Origin: an uncultured Pedobacter sp.
Lineage (GTDB): Bacteria > Bacteroidota > Bacteroidia > Sphingobacteriales > Sphingobacteriaceae
Reading direction: 5' to 3'
NCBI GenBank assembly: GCA_946478755.1
Contig: CAMLDJ010000051.1
Location: 1 to 25,582, forward strand
DNA length: 25,582 nt
In this document: positions 1 to 7,726 of the stretch, piece after piece
Layout: each line of letters starts with the position of its first letter
Position numbering within the stretch: the first letter of the stretch is position 1
The notes under the pieces: generated by a model
What the model was told of the DNA's origin: nothing
Database searches by the model: none
Seen by the model: the letters and a program-made list of their open reading frames with translations, nothing else
Position numbers and translations under genes: made by a program

Positions 1-81
1 TCAGATATGGATGCAATAATTTGGAGTTATATGAAAAAGAATAATAAATTAGCATTAAATATTTTATCTTCAATCATATAA
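1..81 (+). CDS. C-terminal end of an upstream gene (partial)
   Basis: An open frame enters the window at base 1 and reads 26 codons (ending in NILSSII) before a TAA stop. Only the tail is visible, so no function can be given. The next gene starts 14 bases after the stop, so this gene is probably the preceding member of the same operon as the QueC-like cassette, and its identity would matter for reading that cassette. Confidence 0.55.
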   Translation, partial: SDMDAIIWSYMKKNNKLALNILSSII

Positions 82-95
82 CCAAATAAACCATT

Positions 96-422
96 ATGTC
101 CGGAAGCTCTTCTAATCTGTCTTTTGCCAAAAGCACTGCAACCCGAAGTTGTGAGGATTTGCAACTAAAAATTCATTTGGCCTCGCCAGATCCTGATGTA
201 ATTAAAGATTTGGCGGTCGATGATATTTTGCAACTCAGTTTAAAGACGCCGACAGGGCCAGTAATTGCTACTTACGATGGCAGGGTGGCGGGAGCAATTC
301 TGACAACAGATCCGGGCTTTTTAATCGAGTGTATTACGCAAAGATATGTTTATGTTGCCAGGGTAATATCTTCAACTGGAGGGGATTGCCAAGTCGCCAT
401 TTATTGTACTGAGCGTCCATGA
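96..422 (+). CDS. Small unknown protein, first complete gene of the QueC-like cassette
   Basis: This 108-residue protein has no signal peptide or membrane segment. It begins with a Ser/Gly-rich stretch (MSGSSSN), followed by a compact region with a CEDLQLKIHLASP segment near residues 19-31 and a basic/hydrophobic core to the end. I do not recognise a named domain with certainty; the alternation of beta-type segments suggests a small beta-rich fold. Its stop overlaps the next start in an ATGA, so it is translationally coupled to the PfkB/deoxyribosyltransferase fusion. Second-position serine predicts removal of the initiator Met and an exposed small N-terminus. Given the QueC-like gene in the operon, it could be a modification substrate or a regulatory partner; that is inference only. 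Confidence 0.75.
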   Translation: MSGSSSNLSFAKSTATRSCEDLQLKIHLASPDPDVIKDLAVDDILQLSLKTPTGPVIATYDGRVAGAILTTDPGFLIECITQRYVYVARVISSTGGDCQVAIYCTERP

Positions 423-1642
423 TCGCTGTTGTTGGTGGGACGTATAACGAGATCTGTTTTCATCCCGAATTTGATGAAAGATATGGTTCTGGACTAAGGG
501 CATGTTATGCTATACGTCATTTAGACAAAGATCAAAAAATTGAATTTCATACCTATTGCAACACACCCAACGAGATTCACTTAAATAATTTTGGTGAAAT
601 CTTTGACGTAACCACAAAAGTCTATCCATCCGAAAATTCAATTGGCTTTTACTATGACCACCCACTAAGAACTCCGGAAATAAATCCTAGGCCAGATTTA
701 ATCGTGCCGCCCGAGAAAGAATTGGAACTGGAGTCAGCTAATATTTTATACTATGGGTTTTTAGAGGGCAATGCGAGGGTTAAGGGCAATAAAATTGTGT
801 ATGATCCGCAATCACCTGTTAAGCCTGTATCATTCAAGGCAACCGGATCTACAGCTAATGAATTGGCGGTAGTTGTCAATTATAAAGAAGCTTTTCTGAT
901 TACAAAGAGTAAAGAACTAGATGAAATAAAGAAGTATTTTTTTGAAGTTGACGGTGCTTCAGTGCTTGTCGTAAAGATGGGCCCGAAGGGTGCAAAGGTG
1001 TTTACTGCCAATGGGGAGTCTCGTGTGGTTCCTGTCTATAAAACTTCCTCAGTTTGGCCAATTGGATCTGGGGATGTTTTTGCAGCGATATTTGCCTATC
1101 ATTGGATGGGAGGCAAGGTCGATGCATTCGAGGCAGCAGAAAAAGCATCGTTTTCCACAGCAATTTATTGCAATACAAAAAGTTATAAGTTTGAGGCAAA
1201 CAAAGACGCTAGTGATATTCTCCCTTTAAAGATAAACGAGTACCCAAAGGGAAAGGTCTACCTAGCTGGGCCGTTTTTTAACTATGCAGAGAAATGGGTG
1301 GTAAATGAAATATATAGAGAGCTTAAAGGGTTAGGGTTAAAAGTCTTTTCTCCTTTACATGATGTTGGTGTTGGTGCTCCTAACAGTAAGGTTGCCCATG
1401 ATGATCTTGTGGGTTTGGAAGGGTGCGAGATTGTGTTTGCAATCGTCGATGGTTTAGATTCAGGCACCTTATTTGAGATTGGTTATGCGAAAAAGATGGG
1501 TATTCCAGTGATTGCATATAATGAACATCAGCAGGATAAGGATTTAACGATGCTAATAGGTTCTGGAATGGAGATTGAATCAGACCTAACCACAGCACTT
1601 TATAAATGTTTATGGATGTTGGCTGAAAAAGAAAATGAGTAG
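419..1642 (+). CDS. PfkB-like kinase / nucleoside 2-deoxyribosyltransferase fusion protein
   Basis: The 407-residue protein has two regions. Residues 1 to about 265 resemble a PfkB/ribokinase-type sugar kinase: a glycine-rich start (VVGGTYNE), a KMGPKGAKVF strand near 186-195 and the anion-hole/catalytic motif IGSGDVFAA at 215-223, with D219 in the catalytic-base position. Residues 278-380 are a nucleoside 2-deoxyribosyltransferase-like domain, with YLAGPFF at 281-287, DD at 328-329, DGLDSGT at 344-350 and LFEIGYAKK at 351-359, whose E353 fits the nucleophile. Such domains exchange or hydrolyse the base of (deoxy)nucleosides or nucleotides. It overlaps the gene before it by 4 bases and the gene after it by 8. 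A role in making or freeing a modified nucleoside is inferred from these domains and the QueC-like neighbour; the substrate cannot be read from sequence. Confidence 0.85.
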   Translation: MIAVVGGTYNEICFHPEFDERYGSGLRACYAIRHLDKDQKIEFHTYCNTPNEIHLNNFGEIFDVTTKVYPSENSIGFYYDHPLRTPEINPRPDLIVPPEKELELESANILYYGFLEGNARVKGNKIVYDPQSPVKPVSFKATGSTANELAVVVNYKEAFLITKSKELDEIKKYFFEVDGASVLVVKMGPKGAKVFTANGESRVVPVYKTSSVWPIGSGDVFAAIFAYHWMGGKVDAFEAAEKASFSTAIYCNTKSYKFEANKDASDILPLKINEYPKGKVYLAGPFFNYAEKWVVNEIYRELKGLGLKVFSPLHDVGVGAPNSKVAHDDLVGLEGCEIVFAIVDGLDSGTLFEIGYAKKMGIPVIAYNEHQQDKDLTMLIGSGMEIESDLTTALYKCLWMLAEKENE

Positions 1643-2225
1643 TGCAATCCTACTTTCTGGTGGAATAGATTCAATTGCTTTGACTTATTGGAAAAGGCCT
1701 AAAGTTGCCTTTACCCTGGATTATGGGCAAACTCCTGCTGAAACAGAAATTAGGGTAAGTAAAGTAATTACCAAAGAACTTGGTATTGAGCATTATGTTA
1801 TCAAAGTAGATTGCAGTAGTTTGGGTAGTGGCGATTTAATGAATCAAAACGCGATAGAAGGTTCTCCTTCCACAGAGTGGTGGCCGTTTAGGAACCAGAT
1901 GCTAATTACCTTAGCTTCCATGAAAGGCATCTCTCTAGGGGTAACAGAGTTAATGACCGCTTCAGTAAAATCGGATGGATTTCATAAGGATGGTACATCA
2001 AGTTTTTATCAGTTTATAGATAATCTGATGGCATTTCAGGAGGGTAATATTCGTGTCTCCGCTCCCGCTATTAATCTTACTTCTCATGAATTAGTTATAG
2101 AATCCGGTGTTCCGGATAGCCTTTTGCATTGGGCGCATTCCTGTCACAAATCAAATATCGCTTGCGGAAACTGTCGCGGATGCAATAAATACCGACAAGT
2201 AATGCACGAATTAAATGCTTTTTAG
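1635..2225 (+). CDS. QueC-like (7-cyano-7-deazaguanine synthase family) enzyme
   Basis: The protein has 196 residues, somewhat shorter than housekeeping QueC (about 220-230). It keeps the PP-loop ATP pyrophosphatase motif SGGIDS at 8-13, the DYGQ motif at 29-32, an FRNQ segment near 85-88 corresponding to the RN-containing motif of QueC, and a zinc site of four cysteines: C170 and then C177, C180 and C183 in CGNCRGC. QueC proper converts 7-carboxy-7-deazaguanine and ammonia to preQ0. No queD, queE or queF lies nearby, so this is probably a specialised copy. QueC-like enzymes occur in antiviral systems (QatC in QatABCD, Cap9 in type IV CBASS), where attachment of a deazaguanine to a protein has been proposed. 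The start is the ATG overlapping the upstream gene; the stop abuts the next ATG. Confidence 0.88.
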   Translation: MSSAILLSGGIDSIALTYWKRPKVAFTLDYGQTPAETEIRVSKVITKELGIEHYVIKVDCSSLGSGDLMNQNAIEGSPSTEWWPFRNQMLITLASMKGISLGVTELMTASVKSDGFHKDGTSSFYQFIDNLMAFQEGNIRVSAPAINLTSHELVIESGVPDSLLHWAHSCHKSNIACGNCRGCNKYRQVMHELNAF

Positions 2226-2894
2226 ATGGATAAGAATCCCAGGCCGAAAAAAAAGGAAGAAGTGGTATCTCCCTTTTACTATCTTGGGCACGAGAAGGTT
2301 CTTTTAACGAAGCCGTCTGGGGTTAATAGTAGGGATTTTTTTGAAGTTGCAACCGAGAGAACATCTCAACGCAAATTTGCAGCACTTACTGGGTCTCGAT
2401 TGGCGGAATTACTATGGTATTCTGCTAAAGTAATCTCTACACATTCCCAGGCTAATGGGTATATTCTATCCCATAGGCCAAGTCCTTCAGCGGGTGCACG
2501 CCATCCCATAGATATTATTGTATCGATGCCTGCCAAAAAAAGGAAATTAGAATATTACAATCCTTTTGATCATTCTTTGAATGTCATTACTGCTGACCAG
2601 ATTTTAACAGACAGATTTGTCGGACATATAAATGAATGCCTGGAAATTCAGGAGGGTACAATCATTTGGTTCTTAGCTCATCAGATTAGAACAGGTGCTA
2701 AGTACGATAATCCAGAGAGCCTGGTGTGGAGAGATGCCGGAGCTTTGATCTACTGCATGCAGGTAGTATGTACAGCTTTAAATTTATCAAGTTGTGCTGT
2801 GGGTACCCTAGCTGATCCCTTTCTTAATAAACTTTTCGGAGAAGAGGTGACAAGTGCCGGAGGAATAATTATCGGAGAAAATTTTGTTTTATAG
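2226..2894 (+). CDS. SagB-type nitroreductase-family oxidoreductase
   Basis: This 222-residue protein belongs to the FMN-dependent nitroreductase fold, nearest to the SagB/ThcOx dehydrogenases. It shows the N-terminal FMN-contact pattern ERTSQRKF (about 43-50), the segment PSPSAGARHP (about 80-89), a KLEYYNPFDHSL stretch, and the helix with WRDAGALIYCMQ followed by a C-terminal AVGTL segment. SagB enzymes oxidise azolines to azoles in ribosomal peptides, but related enzymes act on many substrates. The ATG follows the QueC-like stop with no gap, so it is the last gene of the tight operon. A redox step on the product of the cassette, or on a peptide, is inference. No leader peptide or YcaO partner is visible. 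Confidence 0.8.
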   Translation: MDKNPRPKKKEEVVSPFYYLGHEKVLLTKPSGVNSRDFFEVATERTSQRKFAALTGSRLAELLWYSAKVISTHSQANGYILSHRPSPSAGARHPIDIIVSMPAKKRKLEYYNPFDHSLNVITADQILTDRFVGHINECLEIQEGTIIWFLAHQIRTGAKYDNPESLVWRDAGALIYCMQVVCTALNLSSCAVGTLADPFLNKLFGEEVTSAGGIIIGENFVL

Positions 2895-2897
2895 TTT

Positions 2898-2949
2898 GTT
2901 CACTTTATATTAGTGTTCACAAATTAGTGAACGAGATAAATTAGTGAAC
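2898..2949 (+). promoter_or_regulatory. Likely AbiEi operator: array of GTTCAC/GTGAAC half-sites
   Basis: Four copies of one 6-base word occur in 52 bases: GTTCAC at 2898-2903 and 2915-2920 and its complement GTGAAC at 2927-2932 and 2944-2949. The second and third form TTCAC-N6-GTGAA, and TTAGTGAAC is repeated directly at 2924 and 2941. The array sits immediately upstream of, and touching, the first toxin-antitoxin gene. AbiEi antitoxins are known to repress their own operons by binding inverted repeats, so autoregulation is likely. Confidence 0.65.
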
Positions 2950-3945
2950 ATGGAAGAGCGTATAATCTATAGAGCGATGCAAATGCTTGAGGAGAAAACC
3001 GGCCTCAAGGCAAGGTGGTATGCGAAAGTTGACGATAAAATATTTGATGGGCACATAGAATTAAAAGGCGCTAATACCAAGTATAAAATGCCCGTCATTT
3101 TTAAAAGAGATGTGAAAAACATCAATTTAGTGCAGTTTCAACAATTCAAGGAAGATTTTGGCGAATTCATGATTATTGGCGAAATTATCTATCCTGGAAT
3201 AAGGGAGCAGTTAAGAACGATGGATATGAATTATATTGACGCTGCCGGAAATTGCAACATCAGAAAGAATGATTGGATCTTCCTGGTCGAGGGTTTTAAG
3301 AATGATATTCAAATCATAGCCAAAAAAGATCGAGCATTTACCAAAACAGGTTTAATGCTAATATTTCATTTCTTAAATGATGAAAAGTACCTAAATACAA
3401 CATACCGTCAAATGGCGGAGGATTACGGTATTGCTATTGGAAACATTACCAAAATTATCACCGCACTCAAGGAACAGGGGCATTTGATTTTATATGACAA
3501 AAAGCAGTTAAGGTTAATAAAGAAAAAGGAGTTGATGGATGAATGGATAATGGCCTATGAGCAAAAGCTGAAACCCACCCTCGAAATAGGGCAGTTTAGA
3601 TTTATTAACGGTCAGGATAAAGACTGGAAAAGGCTTCATATTAAAACTGAAGAGGTGCAATGGGGTGCAGAGCCAGCCGCTGAACTGCTGACAGGGTATT
3701 TAAAGGCAGCAACCCTAACTTTTTATACTATCGAGACGAAGGTCAATTTGATGAAGAAATATAAATTGGTCCCTGATCCAAAGGGTAACCTAAAAATCTT
3801 GAAGAAGTTTTGGAAGTTTAACAATCCCCTTGAGGATACTGTTCCGCCCCTATTAGTTTATGCAGATTTGGTGAATACTGGAGATCCGAGAAATATCGAT
3901 ACAGCAAGAAAACTATATGATGGATTACTTAAGGATCAATTTTGA
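2950..3945 (+). CDS. AbiEi-family antitoxin (type IV toxin-antitoxin)
   Basis: The protein is about 331 residues. The middle carries a winged helix-turn-helix (about 130-180; TYRQMAEDYGIAIGNITKII) flanked by larger domains, the arrangement of the longer AbiEi-like transcriptional regulators found next to AbiEii nucleotidyltransferases. It is expected to bind its own promoter and to neutralise the toxin. A GTG six bases upstream (2944) is in frame but lies inside the operator repeat, so I chose the ATG at 2950. The downstream toxin gene overlaps its 3' end by 29 bases, the usual bicistronic order of antitoxin first. Family identity rests on the domain layout plus the partner. Confidence 0.8.
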   Translation: MEERIIYRAMQMLEEKTGLKARWYAKVDDKIFDGHIELKGANTKYKMPVIFKRDVKNINLVQFQQFKEDFGEFMIIGEIIYPGIREQLRTMDMNYIDAAGNCNIRKNDWIFLVEGFKNDIQIIAKKDRAFTKTGLMLIFHFLNDEKYLNTTYRQMAEDYGIAIGNITKIITALKEQGHLILYDKKQLRLIKKKELMDEWIMAYEQKLKPTLEIGQFRFINGQDKDWKRLHIKTEEVQWGAEPAAELLTGYLKAATLTFYTIETKVNLMKKYKLVPDPKGNLKILKKFWKFNNPLEDTVPPLLVYADLVNTGDPRNIDTARKLYDGLLKDQF

Positions 3946-4759
3946 GGAAATGCGCTTTGGCGCAATGAAAGAGGCCTTTGAATCCCTTGAAAGGGCCTTT
4001 AGGAAATTTGATGTTGATTTTTATTTAATTGGTGCTTTTGCCCGTGATATGTGGATGAACCATTTAGAGGACCTTCCCATTCGGCGTACTACCAACGATG
4101 TAGATTTTTCTCTTTATGTCCGCAATTATCGGGACTACGCCAACTTGACGCAGTACTTGGTAGATGTAGAAGGGTTTGTCAGGGATGATGAACCATATCG
4201 TTTATATTCTAAAAGTGGGACTATGATTGATCTTATCCCATTTGGAGGCATTGAACAAAATAATCAGGTATATCTAGAAGGCAGTCCGCCAATGACATTA
4301 TCTGTATTTGGAAATCAAGTAGTTTTTAATCATGCCGAATCTTTGGAAATTGAAGGAAGTAGCTTTAAGATATGTACACTACCTGGACTTTGTATCTTAA
4401 AGTTAATTGCTGGCCATGAAAAAGCAGATAGGATGGAAAAGGACATGGGAGATTTTTATTATATACTTGAGAATTACTTTGAAATAGCCGGGGATACAAT
4501 TTATGATGGCGAATTTGGAGACTTAATTGATGAAGAATTCGACCCGCTGGTATCTTCTATTAAAATGTTAGGTCGGCAAATGAAACCAATCTTAACGGAT
4601 TCAGATATACTGAGTGAAAAAATCATGAATATTTTGAACAAGCTAAAAGAAAAATTCAATGATCAGGAAATCGATCAAATGTACCTTGCCGACCCAAAAG
4701 ACCTGAAGATTCTGCGCTTCAAACTGGTAAGTACTTTAAGTCGAGAACTGAGTCGGTAA
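3917..4759 (+). CDS. AbiEii-family nucleotidyltransferase toxin
   Basis: The 280-residue protein carries the nucleotidyltransferase motifs of the AbiEii/AbiGii toxin family: GAFARD at 39-44, DVDFSL at 61-66 giving the two metal-binding aspartates, and IDLIPFGG at 104-111 giving the third acidic residue. AbiEii toxins cause reversible growth arrest, and related members transfer nucleotides to tRNA. The core is intact, so the toxin appears active. An ATG two codons into the overlap with the antitoxin would also serve. After it, transcription runs into a gene-free stretch of 540 bases. Confidence 0.87.
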   Translation: MMDYLRINFEEMRFGAMKEAFESLERAFRKFDVDFYLIGAFARDMWMNHLEDLPIRRTTNDVDFSLYVRNYRDYANLTQYLVDVEGFVRDDEPYRLYSKSGTMIDLIPFGGIEQNNQVYLEGSPPMTLSVFGNQVVFNHAESLEIEGSSFKICTLPGLCILKLIAGHEKADRMEKDMGDFYYILENYFEIAGDTIYDGEFGDLIDEEFDPLVSSIKMLGRQMKPILTDSDILSEKIMNILNKLKEKFNDQEIDQMYLADPKDLKILRFKLVSTLSRELSR

Positions 4760-5300
4760 AGATTACAACTGTTTTGAATTCAGTGCCCTGGTCAGGCTTA
4801 ATTAAACCCATACTAAAACATACATAAGGCCTTGTTCTTGGTCTCCCCTCTGAACTGCCCCCCCGCACATTTGCGGCCTGCGAAACCGGAGGTTCTCGCA
4901 TTGGTGTTTAGGGAGAAAATTCTTCCCGCTGGTATAGTCATTGAATGATTGTTTCCCCTAGGCACTGTATGTTAATATTTAAGGTATTAAGCCAGCGCAA
5001 GTGTATTGATTACAATTACTTGGCACTATCCTAATTATAACTTACCAACTGAATATTTCTAGAAAATCCTTTGTGCCCTCAAAATCGAAATGCTTCCTTT
5101 TAATAATTGGCATTGATATTTAATCGGCAGCAGGTGGCCCCCTTGGAGAACTCAATGAGCGCAGGATTTTCTTTTAGTCATTTTGTATAGAATGTTATCC
5201 TGAACGTAGAGAAGGGCAATGTGGACAACTTATTCTCACAGTCGTTAACTCATATGACAAAGATTTTATACATTTATACCCTAAATAAATGCTCACATAG
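4760..5300 (+). other. 540-base gap without a recognisable gene
   Basis: No convincing coding frame is present on either strand. The only open stretch, on the minus strand near 4719-4901, overlaps the toxin gene end and has no family features. The stretch contains a GC-rich island with two hairpins (listed separately) in otherwise AT-rich DNA. It probably separates two independently acquired cassettes and should hold the promoter of the GHKL operon, but I see no clear TAnnTTTG element. Confidence 0.6.
4863..4900 (+). repeat. Two adjacent hairpins in a GC-rich patch
   Basis: The first hairpin is CCGCA-CATT-TGCGG (4863-4876). The second is TGCGAAACC-GGA-GGTTCTCGCA (4879-4900), a nine-pair stem with one bulged base. 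They follow one another with two bases between, inside a short GC-rich patch of an otherwise AT-rich spacer. No T tract follows, so this is not a standard terminator. A structured RNA, a transfer origin or a recombination relic are all possible. Confidence 0.5.
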
Positions 5301-6713
5301 GTGGATGATAATTTTCATGTCTTACAAAATATTTCTCAGCAACGCTTCAGAAGAAAGCTGAAAAGCAAACAAAAGCGGAAATCCAAACGGTTTAAAAGAA
5401 ATTATAAGAGTATTCAACTAAAGTTATTGCTAGACAATGATTACAGCTATTCCAACATCTTGCGTACTTTTTTGCCTAAGAACCTCAAGTACTTGATCTT
5501 CGAATGCGATTTTTCGCATATTTCAATGGATCAGCTTTTAAGTGTTAAACGTTCACTTGTAGACAACTCTTTTTTGGTTCCCTCAGAATTTTCTTTAGTC
5601 GATCATCCTGAAGTAAGTTATAATTTTATACGTGAGGTCACAGCTGCCCTGGTGTTGCAAAGATATGTCCGGGTTTCTCTAGATTATACAAATTGTAAAC
5701 GAATTAGCTTGGATGCGCAGATTTATTTAGACGTAATTTTGAAGGATGTGATTTCTTTTTATAAGCGGTGCAGTGAATATAAAAGAATCAGTCCAGCTGT
5801 TGAGGAAATCAGAGGTGATCATGTTAGGGTTCAGGAGGTTAGGAAGCTATTGTGGTCAGTTGGTTCGCCTGCCGTACATTCAGATGCATCTATCAAATAT
5901 CCAGACATAGTTCCATATAAGTTATGTATTCATAATAGCTTAGGGAACAGTCCAAAAACTATTTATAGAAAGGATATAGATACCACCACCCTGGTAGATT
6001 ATGTTAAAGATAGTCTTGCCCGGTTGGGCAGAAAGTTAACGGATGAGAAGCTTGAAGATCTTTGCATTGTGATCAGCGAAATTTTAATCAACGCCGAGGA
6101 ACATTCGACAAATAAATATAGATTTTCAGTAGGTTATTTTACTGAAAAGAATGACAATGGTGAGCATTATGGTGTTTTTAGGTTGGTCATCATGAATTTT
6201 GGCCAGACGATCTATGAAAAATTTAAAGATCCGGATTGCCCGAATCCAGAGAGTGTTACGAAAATGAGAGATATTTCCGTAACTTACAACAAGAAGAAGT
6301 TCTTTACAAAGCGGGAATTTGAGGAAGAGACGTTATGGACGCTGTATTCTCTTCAGGAAGGTATTACCTGTACTGATCCTGCCGAGTACAAAAAGCGGGG
6401 GAATGGGTCTATCAGGTTTATCGATAGCTTTTTTAACATAAAGGGTGATAAGACGGTAGCGGATGACATTTCCAAAATGACGATTATGTCCGGTAATACT
6501 AAAATTGTCTTTGACGGAACGTATAAAATTACCTCAAATGTAATGAACGGAGAAACTTTTCAATACATGACATTTAACGAAAGTGGCAATATAATGAACA
6601 AACCAGATGCAAATTTTGTTAAATTTGTAGACTATTATTTTCCGGGCACAATTATCAGTGCGGAAATTTTATTAAATGAAGATGATCTTAAGTATGGGAA
6701 CGAGCTACAGTAA
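5301..6713 (+). CDS. GHKL-type ATPase with basic N-terminus and STAS-like segment
   Basis: The protein has 470 residues. Residues 15-36 are highly basic, suggesting nucleic-acid or membrane contact. Residues about 123-150 (VRVSLDYTNC followed by SLDAQIYLDV) resemble a STAS-like beta-alpha element. The C-terminal half has features of the histidine-kinase/Hsp90/MutL ATPase fold: an N-box ISEILINAEEH (258-268, with N264), a G1-like MNFGQTI (298-304) and a G2-like RGNGSIRF (366-373). No phospho-acceptor histidine domain is seen, so it resembles anti-sigma-type switch kinases rather than sensor kinases. Start is a GTG preceded directly by an in-frame stop; the next Met is far inside. It overlaps the STAS-like gene and leads a three-gene operon. 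Confidence 0.72.
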   Translation: MDDNFHVLQNISQQRFRRKLKSKQKRKSKRFKRNYKSIQLKLLLDNDYSYSNILRTFLPKNLKYLIFECDFSHISMDQLLSVKRSLVDNSFLVPSEFSLVDHPEVSYNFIREVTAALVLQRYVRVSLDYTNCKRISLDAQIYLDVILKDVISFYKRCSEYKRISPAVEEIRGDHVRVQEVRKLLWSVGSPAVHSDASIKYPDIVPYKLCIHNSLGNSPKTIYRKDIDTTTLVDYVKDSLARLGRKLTDEKLEDLCIVISEILINAEEHSTNKYRFSVGYFTEKNDNGEHYGVFRLVIMNFGQTIYEKFKDPDCPNPESVTKMRDISVTYNKKKFFTKREFEEETLWTLYSLQEGITCTDPAEYKKRGNGSIRFIDSFFNIKGDKTVADDISKMTIMSGNTKIVFDGTYKITSNVMNGETFQYMTFNESGNIMNKPDANFVKFVDYYFPGTIISAEILLNEDDLKYGNELQ

Positions 6714-7032
6714 TATCATAGACTTAGAGCAATTCAGGACTCCTGGAGCTAAGGTTTTTACTGGCCGGGACAGGGGGAAAAAGGTTCGGGAAGATAGTCA
6801 TATTGACGAAATCGAGGCGAACAATTCCGAAATTACAGTTATAATACCCGACAATATTTATTCAATTATCCCGTCCTTCTTTGAGGAATTATTTCTCAAT
6901 ACGGTGTTAAAATTGGGTAGAGAAGGGTTTCTAAGCAAGTTCAAGTTCAAATCTCTTGGATCTTATAAATATGAGAAGCCTCTAAATGAAGCAATAGACA
7001 GAATCCTGCGTAAAACAACGGCGATTGGATGA
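6694..7032 (+). CDS. STAS-like domain protein (DUF4325 family)
   Basis: This protein of about 112 residues matches the layout of the STAS-like DUF4325 family: an early FTGRDRGKKVRE segment with the conserved R/G/R pattern, a central hydrophobic strand (ITVIIPDNIYSI) followed by PSFFEELFLN, where STAS domains place the helix after the core strand, and a C-terminal helix. These small proteins usually sit beside an ATPase of the GHKL fold, as here, and are thought to act like anti-sigma antagonists. I chose the ATG at 6694 (MGTSYSN), 20 bases inside the upstream gene; an in-frame ATG at 6676 is possible. Its stop overlaps the next start in ATGA. Confidence 0.72.
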   Translation: MGTSYSNIIDLEQFRTPGAKVFTGRDRGKKVREDSHIDEIEANNSEITVIIPDNIYSIIPSFFEELFLNTVLKLGREGFLSKFKFKSLGSYKYEKPLNEAIDRILRKTTAIG

Positions 7033-7547
7033 ATGCTGATACTTCTGTTTTTGACGTCATACATAAATCTGCAACTGTAGTGCTAGCAGGTTGTACTTTG
7101 TTTACATCGTACTATATCTATAAATCCAATAAAAATAACCTGGCGGTTGATAAAAAAAAGGATAGAAATATTCAATCTTTGAAGGTTTTGATCCTAGATC
7201 ATAATCTCAAGTTTCTTTATTACTGTTTTGAAAATTTAACTACAATACTGGATGGATTTAAGGCAGCCGGTTTGAGTGATGCTGAAAAAGGATCAATCAA
7301 TGATCAGGTTAGCGATGAATTTATTGCGCTCCGAATTAAATTTGTGGATATCCTTTTGGCTGTAGACGAAAAGCTGTACAACAATATATTAGCACAATTA
7401 GATACTTTCCAGGACAGTTTAACTGAGGCTGTGTTTGATAATGGAGTCAACTTAAGTCATGTGCCTAAATTTGATGAGCTGATTACTTCTAAACAAGCGG
7501 TGTTAAAGACAGAAATCATAAAGGCCTTGTTTAGTTACAACGGTTGA
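7029..7547 (+). CDS. Single-pass membrane protein, third gene of the GHKL/STAS-like operon
   Basis: The protein has 172 residues. One membrane helix lies near residues 11-30 (SATVVLAGCTLFTSYYIY), followed by a positively charged stretch (KSNKNN, KKKDR), so the remaining 140 residues should face the cytoplasm. That part is predicted helical with no motif I recognise. The ATGA overlap with the STAS-like gene indicates coupled expression. By position it could be the membrane-anchored effector or sensor governed by the ATPase/STAS-like pair; nothing in the protein itself proves this. Confidence 0.7.
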   Translation: MNADTSVFDVIHKSATVVLAGCTLFTSYYIYKSNKNNLAVDKKKDRNIQSLKVLILDHNLKFLYYCFENLTTILDGFKAAGLSDAEKGSINDQVSDEFIALRIKFVDILLAVDEKLYNNILAQLDTFQDSLTEAVFDNGVNLSHVPKFDELITSKQAVLKTEIIKALFSYNG

Positions 7548-7726
7548 TCCTCGCTTGTCATTAAAAAAATTATCGCTCCCCCTAGAATAATCAAAAAAGC
7601 AAAAAAAATCATCTAATCCAACTATCTTCAGTGGCATTGACATGCCCAACATCCGCTAGTTCCGAGAGTTAGAAAATTTATCTATCTTGTAGGATACATA
7701 AAACACTAAATTTCAATTCAAGAAAT

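Noticed and set aside
2944..2949. GTG as the start of the AbiEi gene
   Set aside because: It forms part of the repeated GTGAAC operator word, and an ATG two codons later gives a normal N-terminus.
4719..4901. Minus-strand frame of 60 residues in the gap
   Set aside because: It overlaps the toxin gene end and the GC-rich hairpins, and shows no family pattern.
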